In this document: positions 34,385 to 43,631 of the stretch, in pieces
Layout: each line of letters opens with the position of its first letter
Numbering within the stretch: position 1 is the stretch's first letter
Assembly (NCBI GenBank): GCA_001657295.1
Contig: LYSW01000012.1
Coordinates: 26,381 to 90,380 of the forward strand
Direction: 5' to 3'
Length of the DNA: 64,000 bases
From: Oceanicaulis sp. BBD 1991-10
GTDB lineage: Bacteria; Pseudomonadota; Alphaproteobacteria; Caulobacterales; Maricaulaceae
The notes under the pieces: model-generated
Database searches by the model: none
The model's input: the letters and a program-made list of their open reading frames with translations, nothing else
What the model was told of the DNA's origin: nothing
Program-made: the position numbers and the translations under genes

Positions 34385-34584
34385 GGCGCTAGTCCTTTGG
34401 CTCGTGGACGGGGAGAAGGTTTAAAGGCGCCCATCGCGCGTGACGGAGGGCGGCGCTATTTCGTTAAGCAAGCCTGGCGGTTTCGCGAAGGCTTTTGATT
34501 GCTGCGGCGCAACTCAATCAAAGTGTGTGGACAATAAGTCACAGATTTTTCATCTGTAGACGGATGTTCGTTAACCCAATTGGA

Positions 34585-36021
34585 TCAGCCGTCGATCTGG
34601 TCCATGTCGATCTCAATGGTGGGATCGACGCGCGCCGCCAGAGGGCCGGGATCCTCTAAATGCAGGTCCAGCAAGGCGCGATAGCGGCGAATATTGCGGA
34701 CATATTGCACCGGCTCATGGCCGCGGGCGTAGCCATGACGGACCGTGGTGTAATATTCGCGCTGGCTAAGAAGCGGGAGCGTTTGACGCAAGGACGGCCA
34801 CCGGTCCGGGTCGAGCCCCTGACGGCGCGCGAGCCGGCGCGCATCATAAAGATGGCCCATGCCGACATTATAGGCGGCGAAGGCCTTGAAGAGCTGGTCC
34901 TCGCCATCCACGCCTTCCGGGATCCGGTCGAACAGGCGGCGCAGATAAAGCGCACCGCCCTCGATGGATTGCACCGGATCCGTACGGTCTTCGACCCCGA
35001 CCTCCCGCGCCGTCGGCAGGGTCAGCATCATGACGCCGCGCACGCCGGTGGCGCTGACCGCATCGGGATCCCAGTGAGATTCCTGATAGGCTTGCGCCGC
35101 CAGCCAGCGCCAATCGATGCCGTGCTCGATCGCCGCGGCCTCGAAATGCGGCCGGAGGGCCGGCAGACGCGCGTCGATCCGGCGCACGAAGCGCGCCACG
35201 TCGACATAGTCGAAGCGCCGGGTATAGCCGTACCAGCGCTCGTCCAGCTCCTCGAGCAGGCCGTCATCGTGGGCCAGCTCGAACCAGCGTTCCAGCGGTT
35301 CGGCGAGCTGCGGCGCCGCCTCAGCCCGGATCCAGGCATGGCTGCGTTCCTCACTGAGCGTCAGCGGCGTTAAAAGCTCGGGAAATTGCAGGCGGGCATG
35401 GGCGATCAGATTGCTGTCAGCCACGGTGCAGTCGAGTTGCTCCTCCTGCACCTGTCTCAGCAAGGGCATCGCCGAAGGCGCTTCAAGCGCCCCCCAGCTC
35501 AGCTCCGGATGAGCCGCCTGGAGACCGGCAAGCGTCTCGGCATAGCTCGAGCCGCCGACCACGGCGAGCGAAACCGCGCTTAAGTCCTCAACCGCGCGAA
35601 TGCGGGCGCCGGCGCGCCGGCAGGCGACCTGCTCGACCACCGCCTTATAGGCCGGCCCGAACTCGAAAATCTCCGAACGGTCTTCGGTGACCGTGATCCC
35701 CGCGGCCGCAATATGCCCCTCGCCGGCGGAAACCGCGTCCAGGACGGCCTGCAGATCTTCGCGCACGTCAAATTCGGCCGCCAGGCCCTGGCTTTGCGCG
35801 AAAGCGCGGGCCAGCTCGACCTCATAGCCGCTGACCGCACCGCTTTCATCGATGAAGTGGCTGGTGGGCCCAGGAGCGATCAACACGACAAGCCGCCCCT
35901 CCTCCAGCGCTGTCGCCAAAGTCTCGACGGGATCGGGCGGCGGCGGCGGTGGCGGCTCCGGCCGGCCGCACGCGGCCAGGCAGGCTGTCAGACAAAGAAG
36001 AAAGCCCCAGCGTTTCAACAT
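34585..36021 (-). CDS. mltF: Membrane-bound lytic transglycosylase F
   Basis: A lipoprotein of 478 residues. The lipobox LAAC (C18) is followed by a proline run, a periplasmic solute-binding-like domain (about 40-270, with GYEVELARAFA and GITVTEDRSE), and a C-terminal SLT domain with the catalytic Glu E314 in AYQESHW, then AFAAYNVGMGH. It should cleave peptidoglycan at the inner face of the outer membrane to give 1,6-anhydro ends. The frame opens 41 codons upstream, but the signal sequence sets the start. It lies 37 bases after the DUF547 gene on the same strand, likely one operon. Confidence 0.93.
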   Translation of the reverse strand: MLKRWGFLLCLTACLAACGRPEPPPPPPPDPVETLATALEEGRLVVLIAPGPTSHFIDESGAVSGYEVELARAFAQSQGLAAEFDVREDLQAVLDAVSAGEGHIAAAGITVTEDRSEIFEFGPAYKAVVEQVACRRAGARIRAVEDLSAVSLAVVGGSSYAETLAGLQAAHPELSWGALEAPSAMPLLRQVQEEQLDCTVADSNLIAHARLQFPELLTPLTLSEERSHAWIRAEAAPQLAEPLERWFELAHDDGLLEELDERWYGYTRRFDYVDVARFVRRIDARLPALRPHFEAAAIEHGIDWRWLAAQAYQESHWDPDAVSATGVRGVMMLTLPTAREVGVEDRTDPVQSIEGGALYLRRLFDRIPEGVDGEDQLFKAFAAYNVGMGHLYDARRLARRQGLDPDRWPSLRQTLPLLSQREYYTTVRHGYARGHEPVQYVRNIRRYRALLDLHLEDPGPLAARVDPTIEIDMDQIDG

Positions 36022-36058
36022 CACGCTTGAGGATAGTGGAGCCGCGCGCCCTGTCCAA

Positions 36059-36811
36059 TCAGGGTTGATTGAGCGCCCAGTCATATGCGTGTCCGGCGAT
36101 GTTCGGATTGGATTCGATCGCGGCGGCCAGCTCCGGCTCGGCATAGGTCAGAAGATGCGCGACCACGCCCGCTTCGCTGCCTCCGAAATCGACGCGGAAC
36201 CAGCGATAGATGCGCGATACGACAAGACCGCGCTCGGTCACCGTGACACCGCGCGGATGATTCACATACGCCCGCGCCATGGCGTCTAGCTCATCGTTAA
36301 GCGTCTCGCCGCGCCAGGCCGTCGCCTTGAGATTCGGACAGCCGATGGACGCGCAGTTCACCGCATAGTGCACCAGAGCCGCCTGATAGCGCGGGCGCAT
36401 GATGTCATGCTCGATATCGTCCAGCGAAAGCGGCTCGCCCTCCACCGTGACGCGATCGACGCCCCAGGGGCCGATCGACCAGGGCCGCGGCCGAATCTGG
36501 CGGATCGAGCGCTCCGGCGCCGCCTCAACGATCAGGCGCACAGTCACGGCGTTATAGAGATTGGCCCAGAAGGCGAAGGCGTCGTCTTCATTCATGGCGG
36601 ACGGCCGCGCCGCCTCGAGTGCTGCGATATAGCCGTTGAGCGCCGCCACATCCGCCTCGGAGGCCCGCAATGCGTCATAGTCGAAGCGCGCCACGCCGTC
36701 GGGATGATCGCTCAGATGGCGCGCCAGCAAGCCGTCCCAAGGCGTGTGCAGATCCTCCGCCAGCGCGGGCGCAGGCAAAAGCAAAGCGAAAAGACAAGCG
36801 ACCAGGCGCAT
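36059..36811 (-). CDS. DUF547 exported protein
   Basis: A 250-residue protein with a signal peptide (MRLVACLFALLLPAPALA). DUF547 motifs are present: AFWANLYNAVTV, HYAVNCASIGCP and LSRIYRWF-type text (VVSRIYRWFRVDF). The family has a papain/transglutaminase-like core, but the role is not known. It is the first gene of the leftward unit with mltF, so a cell-wall link is possible. The start at 36811 directly precedes the signal. Confidence 0.85.
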   Translation of the reverse strand: MRLVACLFALLLPAPALAEDLHTPWDGLLARHLSDHPDGVARFDYDALRASEADVAALNGYIAALEAARPSAMNEDDAFAFWANLYNAVTVRLIVEAAPERSIRQIRPRPWSIGPWGVDRVTVEGEPLSLDDIEHDIMRPRYQAALVHYAVNCASIGCPNLKATAWRGETLNDELDAMARAYVNHPRGVTVTERGLVVSRIYRWFRVDFGGSEAGVVAHLLTYAEPELAAAIESNPNIAGHAYDWALNQP

Positions 36812-36909
36812 GGGCGATCTCCACTTGTGTGAATTTCAACATGTGTCGCATGGCGTCGGGCGCCAGTGCGGCGCTTGCTCAAATCGCAAATCTCGCCAGT
36901 TTGTGATCC

Positions 36910-37776
36910 ATGCTTTCATCCGCCCTCCCCGAGCCCGTGCGCGCCACGATTAATCTGTCTGACGGCGAGATGGCGCTTCTCACCTGGCCGAGGCCCGGCG
37001 CGCCGCGCCTGGTTTTCGCGCACGCCAACGGGTTTTGCGCCTCCGCCTACCGCCAGATGCTGGGCGCGCTGGCCGATCGCTTCGACATCGTCGCGCCGGA
37101 TCTGCGCGGCCATGGGAGAAGCACGCTGCCGGCCGATCCGCATCACCACCGCAGCTGGAACATATATGCGCGCGATCTTGTCGCCTTGAACGCCGCCTTG
37201 GATCGCCCGGCCGATCTGGCGGTCGGCCACTCCATGGGCGGCACGTGCTGGGTGCTGGCCGCGGCGTTGATGGAGGCGCCGCCGCCCCTGGTGTTGATTG
37301 ATCCGGCCATGCTTCCAGGCATGGGCTATCGCCTGTTCCGCTCGCCGCTGCGCCCGGCGATCGCGCGCCATGTGCCCATCGCCAAACAGGCCCGGCGGCG
37401 CACCAAATACTGGCCGGACCGGGCGGCGGCGCTGGGCCGCTATACCGGCAAGTCGCCCTTTAGCCGGTGGGCGCCGGGCGTGTTGGAGGATTATTTGCTG
37501 GATGGCCTGACCCGCGCCGGCGACGGCGTGCGCCTGTCCTGTGAACCGGACTGGGAAGCGGCCAATTTTGAAGCCCATGGCCACGACCTGCCCCGCGCCG
37601 GGCGCAAAGTCGCGCCGCTTATCCGGCTGGCGAAGTCCGAGCATGGGTCGGTCGCCATGTATGCGGCCAGCCTCGCCCGCAAGGGCGCGCGGGTGGAGAC
37701 GCTTGAAGGATCGGGTCATCTCGCGCCGATGGAAGAGCCGGCGCGGATAGCAGCGTGGATCGCCGACAGCGCCTAG
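36910..37776 (+). CDS. Alpha/beta hydrolase
   Basis: A 288-residue cytoplasmic alpha/beta hydrolase without signal peptide. The oxyanion region VFAHANGFCAS, nucleophile in VGHSMGG (near residue 109) and base in GSGHLAPMEEP (near 272) are intact. Several hydrolase groups share these motifs, so the substrate is undetermined. It diverges from the DUF547 gene over about 100 bases. Confidence 0.8.
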   Translation: MLSSALPEPVRATINLSDGEMALLTWPRPGAPRLVFAHANGFCASAYRQMLGALADRFDIVAPDLRGHGRSTLPADPHHHRSWNIYARDLVALNAALDRPADLAVGHSMGGTCWVLAAALMEAPPPLVLIDPAMLPGMGYRLFRSPLRPAIARHVPIAKQARRRTKYWPDRAAALGRYTGKSPFSRWAPGVLEDYLLDGLTRAGDGVRLSCEPDWEAANFEAHGHDLPRAGRKVAPLIRLAKSEHGSVAMYAASLARKGARVETLEGSGHLAPMEEPARIAAWIADSA

Positions 37777-37936
37777 ATTCTGTCCCCGCCCAGGCGAACC
37801 GTGGGACCACGGACGCGTCGCCGGCGGATCCCGGCGCTCCCGCTGGTCGGCCGGCACGCAGACAGCGGGCCTTAGCGCCCTTTGAGGGCGCGCCGCCGGC
37901 GCGCTAGCCTTCTCGCCAGACACTTTGGAGCCCGCC

Positions 37937-38698
37937 ATGTCCGTCCTGACCGAAACCAATGGTCCGATCCTGACCGTCACCCTCAATCGTCCCGAACGCC
38001 GCAACGCCGTGGATCGCGCGACCGCCGAGGCGCTGGCGGCGGCGTTCCGCGCCTTCAACGCGGATGAGGCCCTGTCGGTCGCCGTCCTGACCGGCGCCGG
38101 CGGGCAGTTTTGCGCGGGAGCGGATCTGAAGGCCATCGCCGAGGGCGACGCCAATCGCGTGGAGCTGGACGGCGACGGTCCCATGGGCCCGACCCGCATG
38201 GCGCTCTCCAAACCGGTCATCGCCGCGGTGGAAGGCCACGCCGTCGCCGGCGGGCTGGAATTGGCGCTGTGGTGTGATCTGCGCGTGGCGGCGAAGAGCG
38301 CGATCTTCGGCGTCTATTGCCGCCGCTTCGGGGTGCCGCTGATCGATGGCGGCACAGTGCGCCTGCCGCGCCTGATCGGGATGAGCCGGGCGATGGACAT
38401 GATCCTCACCGGCCGGCCCGTCGGCGCGCAGGAGGCGCTGGAGTTCGGCCTCGCCAACCGGACCTGTGCGGACGGCGAAGCGCTCGCGACGGCTTTGGCG
38501 CTCGCCGAGCAGATCGCCGCTTTCCCCCAGACCTGCCTGCGCAATGACCGGCTGAGCGCCTATGGCGCAACGGCGAAAAGCGAATCCGACGCGCTCGTCG
38601 AAGAAACCCGGCGCGGTATCGATACGTTGAAAAGCGGCGAAACCCTGGACGGCGCGGCGCGCTTTTCAGGCGGCGAAGGCCGGGGCGGAGCGTTTTAG
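37937..38698 (+). CDS. Enoyl-CoA hydratase/isomerase family protein
   Basis: A 253-residue crotonase-fold protein starting at the ATG preceded by TGGAG. Oxyanion-hole segments AGGQFCAGADLKAI and AAVEGHAVAGGLELAL are typical. The usual catalytic Glu of classic hydratases would be in the FGVYCRRFGVPLIDGG segment, where no Glu is seen, so the reaction may differ from hydration of crotonyl-CoA. The 160-base gap upstream has a GCGCCC/GGGCGC hairpin at 37875-37891. Alone on this strand before gatCA, which converges on it. Confidence 0.82.
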   Translation: MSVLTETNGPILTVTLNRPERRNAVDRATAEALAAAFRAFNADEALSVAVLTGAGGQFCAGADLKAIAEGDANRVELDGDGPMGPTRMALSKPVIAAVEGHAVAGGLELALWCDLRVAAKSAIFGVYCRRFGVPLIDGGTVRLPRLIGMSRAMDMILTGRPVGAQEALEFGLANRTCADGEALATALALAEQIAAFPQTCLRNDRLSAYGATAKSESDALVEETRRGIDTLKSGETLDGAARFSGGEGRGGAF

Positions 38699-38762
38699 CG
38701 TCGCCCGACCCCACAAATTCCCGTCATCCCCCGGCGAGTTCGGACAGGACGATGCGGGCCTG

Positions 38763-40247
38763 TCATCCCCACCACTTCTCCGGCTTGGCGGTGAAGCCCG
38801 CCGCCTTTTCCAGCGCGCCGGCCACTGTGAACATGGCCGCTTCGTCCAGCGCCGGTGCGATCACCTGAAGACCCAGCGGCAAGCCCTGCTTGTCGAGCCC
38901 CGCCGGCACCGAGATCGCGGGCACGCCGGCGATGTTTGCGGTCACAGTGAAGATGTCGTTGAGATACATCTCGATGGGGTCGGCTTCCGCTTTTGAACCG
39001 ATGCCGAAGGCCGCGCTCGGCGTCGTCGGGGTCAGGATGGCGTCGACCGTTTCGAAGGCCTGGTTGAAGTCTTCGAAGATTTTCCGGCGCACTTTCAGGG
39101 CCTTGACATAGTAGGCGTCATAATACCCGGCGGACAGCACATAGGTGCCGATCAGAACCCGGCGCTGAACTTCCGGGCCGAAGCCGGCGGCGCGGGTCTT
39201 TTCATAGGTGTCGGTGAGATCCTCGCCCTCCACGCGCACGCCGTAGCGCATGCCGTCATAGCGCGCGAGGTTCGAGGAGGCCTCCGCGGGCGCGATGATG
39301 TAATAGGCCGGAAGGGCGTATTTGGTCATCGGCAGGGAGATGTCGACGATCTCCGCGCCGGCGGCTCTGAGCCATTCAGCGCCCTTCGACCACAAGGTCT
39401 CGATCTCGCCCGGCATGCCGTCCATGCGGTATTCCTTGGGCACGCCGATCTTCATGCCCTTGACCGACTTGCCGACCGCTTCGACCCAGTCAGGCACCTC
39501 GCCGGGATAGGAGGTTGAATCCTTAGGGTCATGGCCGGCCATGACCTGCATCAACAGCGCCGTATCCTTCACCGTTTTGCCGAACGGTCCGGGATGGTCC
39601 AGCGAAGAGGCGAAGGCCACAACGCCCCAGCGCGAGCAGCGGCCATAGGTGGGCTTGGCGCCGACCAGGCCGGTGAAAGCCGCCGGCTGGCGGATCGATC
39701 CACCGGTGTCGGTGCCGGTCGCGCCATAGCTGATCCCCGCCGCCAGCGCCGAGGCGGACCCGCCGGACGAGCCGCCCGGCACCAGCTTCTCGGTGGAGCC
39801 GTTGGCGCGCCAGGGATTGACCACGGGTCCGGTCGCGGCGGTCTCGTTGGACGAGCCCATGGCGAACTCGTCCATGCTGGTCTTGGCGAAGAAGACCGCG
39901 CCTTGATTCCACAAATTGCCGCTGACGGTGGATTCATAGGCCGGCTTGAAGCCTTTCAGGATGTTGGAGGAGGCGGTGGTCTCCACGCCTTCCACCGCAA
40001 ACAAATCCTTCATGGCGACCGGCGCGCCGTCCAGAATGAGCGCTTCGCCCTTGGCCCGGCGCGCGTCGGAGGAGCTCGCCATCTCGCGGGCGCGATCTCC
40101 GTCGATCACCGTGAAGCAGTTGAGATGATCCTGCGCCGCTTCGGCGGCCGCGACGGTGGCGTCGGCCAGTTCGACGGCGGAAAACTCTTTCGCCTCAAGG
40201 CCCGCAAGCACCTCGTGGAGGGTAAGATCGGAGAAATTCGCCATCAT
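38763..40247 (-). CDS. gatA: Asp/Glu-tRNA amidotransferase subunit A
   Basis: A 494-residue amidase-signature protein that hydrolyses glutamine and channels ammonia for Glu-tRNA(Gln) or Asp-tRNA(Asn) amidation. The catalytic triad is visible: K80 (APVAMKD), cis-Ser in GGSSGGSA (about 160-161) and S184 in DTGGSIR. The ATG lies 2 bases past the gatC stop, and a second ATG follows at once. gatB is not in this window, so the complex is completed elsewhere. Confidence 0.95.
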   Translation of the reverse strand: MMANFSDLTLHEVLAGLEAKEFSAVELADATVAAAEAAQDHLNCFTVIDGDRAREMASSSDARRAKGEALILDGAPVAMKDLFAVEGVETTASSNILKGFKPAYESTVSGNLWNQGAVFFAKTSMDEFAMGSSNETAATGPVVNPWRANGSTEKLVPGGSSGGSASALAAGISYGATGTDTGGSIRQPAAFTGLVGAKPTYGRCSRWGVVAFASSLDHPGPFGKTVKDTALLMQVMAGHDPKDSTSYPGEVPDWVEAVGKSVKGMKIGVPKEYRMDGMPGEIETLWSKGAEWLRAAGAEIVDISLPMTKYALPAYYIIAPAEASSNLARYDGMRYGVRVEGEDLTDTYEKTRAAGFGPEVQRRVLIGTYVLSAGYYDAYYVKALKVRRKIFEDFNQAFETVDAILTPTTPSAAFGIGSKAEADPIEMYLNDIFTVTANIAGVPAISVPAGLDKQGLPLGLQVIAPALDEAAMFTVAGALEKAAGFTAKPEKWWG

Positions 40248-40249
40248 CC

Positions 40250-40537
40250 CTACTCCACGCTCTTGGGCACGACGAAGAAGCCTTCTTCCGACTTCGGCGC
40301 GTTTTTCAGGACCGCGTCGCGCTTGCCGCCATCGCTGATCTCGTCGGCGCGCATGGGCAGGTCCATGGGGGCTGCGCTCGCCATCGGCTCCACGCCGTCC
40401 ACATCGACCTCATTGAGTTGCTCGACCCAGTCGAGAATGCCGTTGAGTTCGCCGGTCAGCGCGTCCAGCCGGTCGGCCGGCTCGGCGATCCGCGCCAGCG
40501 CCGCAATGCGCTTGACCTCGTCTTTGGTGACGGACAT
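40250..40537 (-). CDS. gatC: Asp/Glu-tRNA amidotransferase subunit C
   Basis: A 95-residue protein: [15 protein letters not shown] at the N-terminus and the central [11 protein letters not shown] and VDGVEPM segments are family hallmarks; it stabilises GatA on GatB. The start at 40537 follows CGGAG; the open frame extends 47 codons further upstream without homology. First gene of the gatCA unit, diverging from ruvX across 203 bases. Confidence 0.93.
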   Translation of the reverse strand: MSVTKDEVKRIAALARIAEPADRLDALTGELNGILDWVEQLNEVDVDGVEPMASAAPMDLPMRADEISDGGKRDAVLKNAPKSEEGFFVVPKSVE

Positions 40538-40740
40538 GGGATGCTCCGGAAAGGGAGAAGAATTTCGAAGCGCGACGCGTAGCAATCGGCGTGCTGCAGC
40601 GCAAGGCGGCGGTGACGCTGGCTCCATGTCGCGCCCGTCCCCCTCAAGGGGTGAGATCGCCGGACGTCCCAGGACCAACCAGCCGCATTCAGGCCGCCTG
40701 ACCCTTCCCTCACCCGCTTACGCGCCCTAAACCCTGCCCC

Positions 40741-41220
40741 ATGATCTTCCTGCACCCAGCCCTTCTCCCCGACGGTCCCCTGATGGCGGTCGACCCGGGT
40801 TCGAAAACCCTGGGCGTCGCCGTCTGCGACGCGGCGCGCAAAGTGGTCACGCCGCTCACCACCATTCAGCGGGTGAAGTTCACGCCGGACGCCGAAACGC
40901 TGCTGGCGCTTTATGACGCGCGTGAATGCGCCGGTCTGATCGTGGGGTTGCCGCTGCATATGGATGGCGGCGACGGACGGCGCGCGCAGTCCTCGCGCAG
41001 CTTCGTGACCAATCTGTTGCGCCTGCGCGACATCCCGGTGGCCTATCAGGACGAGCGCCTGTCCACCTTCGCGGCCACGGAAGCCTTGATCGAAGCGGGG
41101 GTGAAGGCGTCCGAACGCAAAGCCATGGTCGACGCCCAGGCCGCCGCGGTGATCCTGGAATCAGCGCTGGGGCGGATCCGGGAAGGCGCGCCGCGCAGCG
41201 AAGAGGGCGGACGCGCGTGA
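40741..41220 (+). CDS. ruvX: Putative pre-16S rRNA nuclease (YqgF/RuvX)
   Basis: A 159-residue RNase H-fold protein. The first catalytic Asp is in MAVDPGSKTLG, followed by VGLPLHMDG and YQDERLSTF, with a C-terminal DAQAAAVILE carrying the last acidic residue. The family trims the 5' end of 16S rRNA and was once called Holliday-junction resolvase-like. Its stop overlaps the GTG of the first AEC transporter gene by 4 bases. Confidence 0.92.
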   Translation: MIFLHPALLPDGPLMAVDPGSKTLGVAVCDAARKVVTPLTTIQRVKFTPDAETLLALYDARECAGLIVGLPLHMDGGDGRRAQSSRSFVTNLLRLRDIPVAYQDERLSTFAATEALIEAGVKASERKAMVDAQAAAVILESALGRIREGAPRSEEGGRA

Positions 41221-42131
41221 GCATGGTCGCGGGGGCCCTGCTGCCGATTTTCGGAGTCATCGCGCTGGGCTGGGGCCTGCGGCGCAGCGGATTGGTGCGC
41301 GCGGATTTCTGGCCCGGCATCAATCGTCTGAGCTATCAGGCGCTGCTGCCGGCGCTGCTCTTTGTGTCCATCTCCACCGCCGAAGTGGATCTGGCCGGCG
41401 CCCTGCCCTTTCTTGTCGCCGCGACGCTGGGCTTCATCCTCATGGGCGCCATCGCTTTGGCGCTCAAGCCGCTGCCGGTGGACGGGCCCGCCTATACCAG
41501 CCTGTTTCAGGGCGCGGTGCGCTGGAACGGCTTTGTGCTGCTGGCGCTGGCCGGCGCGATCTTCGGACCGGAAGGCGCGGCGCTCGCCGCCCTGGTGTTC
41601 GCGCCGACCGTGCCGATCATCAATGTGATGTGCGTGGCGGTGCTGAGCATTTGGGGCGAAGCCGAAGACAAACCCGATGTGCGCCGGGTGGCGGTCCGCA
41701 TCGCGGCCAACCCGCTGATCCTGGCCTGCCTGGCGGGCATCGCGGCGAACGGGCTCGACCTCGTGCAGACCGGTCCGCTCGCCGATACGGCGGCGCTGGC
41801 CGGGCATGCGGCCTTGCCGATGATCCTTCTGGCGATCGGGGCCGGGCTGGACTTCACGGCGCTTCGCGCGCGCCCGGCGCTGTTGGCGCTTTCGGCCAGC
41901 CTGAAGCTCATCGCCGCGCCCTTAATCTTCCTCGGCCTGGGCTTGGCGCTGGGCGTGACCGGCATGCCGCTGGCGTTGCTCGCCGCGATCGGGGCGACGC
42001 CCGGCGCGGCGGCGGCTTATGTCTTGGCCAGTGAAATGGGCGGGGATGCGCGGTTAATGGCGGGCCATGTCACAGCCACCACCCTGCTGGCCTTTCTCGC
42101 CCTGCCTTTCTGGATCGGGATCGCCAGCTGA
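41217..42131 (+). CDS. AEC (auxin efflux carrier)-family transporter, first copy
   Basis: A 304-residue protein with about ten hydrophobic segments. The pattern ALLPIFGVIALGWGLRR, NRLSYQALLPALLF and the gap in the middle followed by NPLILACLAGI is typical of the AEC/malonate-permease group. The GTG at 41217 (GTGA overlap with ruvX) or the ATG at 41223 could start it. The substrate is unknown; family members move organic acids. Its stop shares a base with the start of a second, related transporter. Confidence 0.8.
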   Translation: MSMVAGALLPIFGVIALGWGLRRSGLVRADFWPGINRLSYQALLPALLFVSISTAEVDLAGALPFLVAATLGFILMGAIALALKPLPVDGPAYTSLFQGAVRWNGFVLLALAGAIFGPEGAALAALVFAPTVPIINVMCVAVLSIWGEAEDKPDVRRVAVRIAANPLILACLAGIAANGLDLVQTGPLADTAALAGHAALPMILLAIGAGLDFTALRARPALLALSASLKLIAAPLIFLGLGLALGVTGMPLALLAAIGATPGAAAAYVLASEMGGDARLMAGHVTATTLLAFLALPFWIGIAS

Positions 42132-43060
42132 TGACCGCCGCCATCCTTACCGCCTTCGCACCGGTGTTCGCGATGATCGTCGCGGGCTATCTGGTGCGCG
42201 TCAGCGGCTGGCTGCCCGCGCCGGTCTGGTCGGGCGTGAATGCGTTGAATTATCGACTGCTGCTGCCGTGTTTTCTATTCGCCGCCCTGGCGCAGGCCGA
42301 TTTCGGCGGCGAAGGCCTGATCAGCCTCGCCCTCGCATCGGGCGCCGCCTCGCTGGTGATGGCGGTTCTGGCGCTGGCGCTGGCCAGGGCGCTGCGCCTG
42401 AACGGCGGCGCCACAGCCCCTTTGCTGGCGGTCGCCGGCCTGTGGAATCTGGTGATGTTCATGGCCCTGAGCGCGCGTCTTTTAGGCCCCGACGTCTATG
42501 CCGCCAGCGCCGCCATCCTGGGACCGGGGACCGTCGTGGGCGCGGCGATCGCGGTCGCCGCCTTCGCCGTTTTCCGCACCGGCTCAAACGGCATAGGGCT
42601 AAAACGACTGGCGCTTGATCCGCTGGTCGTCGGCGCCCTGGCCGGCCTTGGCTTCAACCTCACCGGTCTGACCGCCATTCCTCTGGTGACGGAAACCATC
42701 GCGCTCATGGGCGCGGGCGCGACCGCGGCCATCCTGATCTCCATGGGCGCCGGGCTGGAGTTTGACGCCTTGAAGGGCCGGGCCGCGCCGCTAAGCCTCG
42801 CCGCCCTGCTTCGGGCTGTGGCGGCGCCGGCGGTCTTTCTGACGATCGGGTTGGCGCTGGGCCTGCCCGCAGAACATGTCGTCCTGCTGACCCTGGCGGG
42901 CGGGGCGCCCGGCGCCGCGATCACCTATGCGATCGCAACCGAGCTGGACGGCGAGCGGCCCTTGACCGCCGGCATGCTCACCGCCAGCGTCCTGGTCAGC
43001 GCGCTGGCCCTGCCGGTCTTCACAGCCCTCGCCCTCGCCTTGACCGGCCTGAGCGTCTAG
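42131..43060 (+). CDS. AEC-family transporter, second copy
   Basis: A 309-residue membrane protein related to the preceding gene: FAPVFAMIVAGYLVRVSGWL, then NALNYRLLLPCFLFAALA and LDPLVVGALAGLGFN at the middle. Its ATG overlaps the preceding stop (TGATGA), and its own stop overlaps the convergent acetyltransferase gene by 4 bases. Tandem copies imply duplication, with possible differing substrates or a paired transporter. Confidence 0.8.
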   Translation: MTAAILTAFAPVFAMIVAGYLVRVSGWLPAPVWSGVNALNYRLLLPCFLFAALAQADFGGEGLISLALASGAASLVMAVLALALARALRLNGGATAPLLAVAGLWNLVMFMALSARLLGPDVYAASAAILGPGTVVGAAIAVAAFAVFRTGSNGIGLKRLALDPLVVGALAGLGFNLTGLTAIPLVTETIALMGAGATAAILISMGAGLEFDALKGRAAPLSLAALLRAVAAPAVFLTIGLALGLPAEHVVLLTLAGGAPGAAITYAIATELDGERPLTAGMLTASVLVSALALPVFTALALALTGLSV

Positions 43061-43572
43061 CCCGCGACCGGGCTTCGCCGCTCCAGGAGCAGCGTGTCGC
43101 GCCAGCGACCGGCGTGGGGACCGCAGGCCATGAAGGCGATGCGCTCGCGCCGTCCCACCACCCGGAATCCGGCGCGCTCATGCAGGCGGATCGAGGCCTG
43201 GTTTTCGGGAAACACCACCGCTTGAAGCATCCAGAAGCCCGCCGCCTCTGACGCCTCGATCAAGGCCTGCAGCAACCGCCCGCCAAGGCCGCGTCCCTGG
43301 GCACGCTCGGCGATATAGACGGTCACCTCGGCCACTCCGGCATAGACGTTCCGCGCGGACACCGCCGACAGCACCGCCCAACCGCACACGCCTTCGGCGT
43401 CTTCGGCCACCAGGCGGGGCGAGGTCAGGCGCGCGGCGTCAAATTGCGGCCAATCCGGCGTCTCGCATTCAAAGGTCGCATCGCCTCCGGCCACCCCCTC
43501 GGCATAGATGGCCAGGACCTCTCCGGCGTCCGCGGCGGCCATCGCACGAATTCTCAATTCGTCCTGTTCCAA
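43057..43572 (-). CDS. GNAT N-acetyltransferase (PAT-like)
   Basis: A 171-residue GNAT protein of the phosphinothricin-acetyltransferase-like type: IRAMAAADAGEVLAIYAEGV, TVYIAERAQGRGLGGRLL as the acetyl-CoA-binding loop, then VVFPENQASIRLHERAGF. It should acetylate a small amine. Its 3' end overlaps the AEC gene and it diverges from pyrB. Confidence 0.85.
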   Translation of the reverse strand: MEQDELRIRAMAAADAGEVLAIYAEGVAGGDATFECETPDWPQFDAARLTSPRLVAEDAEGVCGWAVLSAVSARNVYAGVAEVTVYIAERAQGRGLGGRLLQALIEASEAAGFWMLQAVVFPENQASIRLHERAGFRVVGRRERIAFMACGPHAGRWRDTLLLERRSPVAG

Positions 43573-43631
43573 AACCCGTCCCTTGTCGCAGCGTCAAAGC
43601 GCGCTTATACCGCCGTGAATTCGCTGCGAGA

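Noticed and set aside
34541..34557. ACAGAT/ATCTGT hairpin as mltF terminator.
   Set aside because: Only 6 bp, and no T-run follows it on the minus strand.
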